From positions 1 to 6,222 of the forward strand of contig JBOHCG010000479.1 of assembly GCA_050698735.1 (NCBI GenBank): a stretch of DNA of 6,222 nucleotides, written 5' to 3'. Below the pieces are notes generated by a model. It was not told where the DNA came from, searched no databases, and was given only the letters and a program-made list of their open reading frames with translations. Source of the DNA: Palsa-504 sp050698735. Lineage in GTDB: Bacteria; Actinomycetota; Actinomycetes; Streptosporangiales; Streptosporangiaceae. Shown here piece by piece: positions 5,368 through 6,222 of the stretch. How positions within the stretch are numbered: position 1 is the stretch's first letter; every line of letters starts with the position of its first letter. The translations under genes and the position numbers were made by a program.

Positions 5368-5877
5368 TCAGACTGGCCGGTAGTCCGCATGAGGGATAGC
5401 GCGCAGCCAGACGGTCTCGAACGCCTCGGCGCACGTGCTCACCACTTCCGGAACGTCTGACAGCTCATGCTCCAGGAACGTGCCGTCACCTGCGAAATAC
5501 CCGAACCGGACGAGCCGGTCATCGAACACCCAGAAATCGCACAGGGGCACGCACAAACCGGGGGTCAGTCTCCGCGGCAGCCAGCGAACGTCCTCCCCGG
5601 CCGCGATGTTCATCCCTGACGTCATCCCGTACTCGAACCGCACGAACGATGACAGCGGCTCAGATACGATCCGGGCACGCCGGAACCTGATCCCCCTGGC
5701 GACCTGAGTATGCACAAGCTGATACCAGTCCGGGAGCGCCGGTTCCGGAACGGGCTTGCCGTCGAGCCAGCCCAGGTACAAGGGGTCGTCAGGCGTGTAT
5801 GCGTCCCGAGTTTCCAGATGCACAGCGGTCCTGGTCGTCGCCGCGATCAGCTCGCTGAAGGGTGGCACTGCGGCCAT
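5368..5877 (-). CDS. DUF6879-like protein, partner of the XRE/DUF5753 regulator
   Basis: This is a 169-aa protein started at the ATG at 5877, preceded by AGGAGG (complement of 5884-5889) with a 6-nt spacer; an in-frame TTG at 5880 is less likely. The conserved pattern is HLETRDAYTPDD, DWYQLV, GIRFRRARIVSEPLSSFVRFEY, AGEDVRWLPRR, CDFWVFDDRLVRFGYFAGDG and the C-terminal CAEAFETVWLRAIPHADYRP. These are landmarks I associate with DUF6879. Genes of this family commonly lie beside XRE/DUF5753 regulators, an arrangement discussed as toxin-antitoxin-like, but no biochemical activity is known to me. Its 5' 89 bp overlap the end of the upstream gene in another frame, which is unusually long. Confidence 0.88.
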   Translation of the reverse strand: MAAVPPFSELIAATTRTAVHLETRDAYTPDDPLYLGWLDGKPVPEPALPDWYQLVHTQVARGIRFRRARIVSEPLSSFVRFEYGMTSGMNIAAGEDVRWLPRRLTPGLCVPLCDFWVFDDRLVRFGYFAGDGTFLEHELSDVPEVVSTCAEAFETVWLRAIPHADYRPV

Positions 5878-6094
5878 CAACCGCCTCCTGGAGAATCGCC
5901 CGCATCCGGGCTGGGAGCCTCACCACCGACTCGTTGTCCGCGATCGGGCTGGACCTGTCCACTTCCGCGAGCGTGCCCGGGTCGGTGACTGTCCAGCCCT
6001 GGAGCAGGAAGTCGCCTGTTTCCTCGTCGACGAAGACAGCCGGGCAGTTGTCCCCGCCAGTCTCAGGATCGATGCCGACAAACACTAGCGCCAT
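5789..6094 (-). CDS. Conserved hypothetical protein upstream of the DUF6879 gene
   Basis: This is a 101-aa protein started at ATG 6094 with GGGAG (complement of 6101-6105) 6 nt before it. Residues 1-70 are compact and look conserved: FVGIDPETGGDNCPAVFVDEE, GDFLLQGWTVTDPGTLAEV, SPIADNESVVRLPARMRAILQEA. I recall close relatives in Streptomyces next to DUF6879/DUF5753 genes, with no known function. The last 28 or so residues (SATLQRADRGDDQDRC onward) are polar and unlike the rest. They lie entirely within the overlap with the DUF6879 gene, so the ancestral stop was probably earlier and has been lost. It begins the three-gene minus-strand unit. Confidence 0.8.
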   Translation of the reverse strand: MALVFVGIDPETGGDNCPAVFVDEETGDFLLQGWTVTDPGTLAEVDRSSPIADNESVVRLPARMRAILQEAVDGRSATLQRADRGDDQDRCASGNSGRIHA

Positions 6095-6135
6095 AAGTTA
6101 CTCCCAAGCTCGAAGAGTTGCGCTTTCTTGCGCAC

Positions 6136-6169
6136 AGCGTCGCTCCGTTTGGGCTCGACCGTCAAGCCC
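6136..6169 (-). promoter_or_regulatory. Possible promoter with overlapping imperfect palindrome
   Basis: On the minus strand TTGACG (complement of 6160-6165) is a good -35-like hexamer. An 18-nt spacer leads to GACGCT (complement of 6136-6141), a poor -10. The -35 lies inside a 19-bp imperfect palindrome, GGGCT-x-GAC-x-GTC-x-AGCCC (6151-6169), with 8 matching positions per arm. This is consistent with a repressed promoter about 40 nt upstream of the ATG at 6094. The -10 is weak, so the call is tentative. Confidence 0.4.
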
Positions 6170-6222
6170 GCGCACTCCAACCGGCGAGGGGTACTTCAGC
6201 TACCGCATGGTGCCCGGACATC

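Noticed and set aside
4645..5460. 271-aa + strand frame opposite the regulator
   Set aside because: It lies antisense to the clearly recognised XRE/DUF5753 gene and has no family features of its own.
6164..6222. Short minus-strand frame entering from the right edge and ending at the TTGA
   Set aside because: Fewer than 20 codons are visible, with no recognisable sequence. It cannot be distinguished from chance.

Overview
The window is high-GC DNA whose proteins point to an actinomycete, Streptomyces or a relative in the Streptosporangiales. The strongest pointers are an XRE regulator with a DUF5753 tail, a DUF6879-type partner, a superinfection-immunity-like membrane protein, and an HEPN protein with an RNxxEY motif. 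No tRNA, rRNA, CRISPR array, transposase or integrase gene is visible. The density of small mobile-type genes, gene remnants and operators suggests accessory DNA, probably part of or next to an integrative element. That setting is an inference.

Layout from left to right. Bases 1-513 hold no gene I can support. At 514-557 a TTGACT promoter overlaps a 40-bp near-perfect palindrome. Its predicted transcription start falls on the ATG at 550, so the message is probably leaderless. It drives a two-gene cassette on the + strand: a winged-helix plus MNT nucleotidyltransferase protein (550-1140), overlapping by 4 bp (ATGA) an HEPN protein (1137-1607). This has the architecture of an MNT/HEPN toxin-antitoxin module. 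The fused HTH domain and the palindrome suggest autorepression.

Bases 1608-2350 are decayed. They contain a perfect 9-bp inverted repeat, an orphan site resembling the dre operator of DasR-type GntR/HutC regulators, and a minus-strand scrap of a DHA2/EmrB-type MFS exporter with an internal deletion and a frameshift. Immediately next to it, on the + strand, is the C-terminal tail of an HTH-like protein (about 2351-2590). It is followed by a tight three-gene operon (2606-2992, 2989-3411, 3408-3599) in which each gene overlaps the next by GTGA. The last gene resembles superinfection-immunity proteins. Two strong hairpins (3631-3669 and 3795-3832) separate this operon from convergent minus-strand genes.

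The minus strand then carries two small coupled genes (a 61-aa protein at 4144-4329 and a C2H2-like finger protein at 3863-4147). Upstream of them lies a separate gene group read from right to left: a conserved 101-aa protein (5789-6094), a DUF6879-like protein (5368-5877) and the XRE/DUF5753 regulator (4498-5349). The DUF6879-DUF5753 pairing is a recurrent actinobacterial arrangement that has been discussed as toxin-antitoxin-like. An imperfect palindrome overlaps a TTGACG hexamer upstream of 6094. In total the window holds two apparent regulator-plus-partner modules flanking a mobile-element-type operon.
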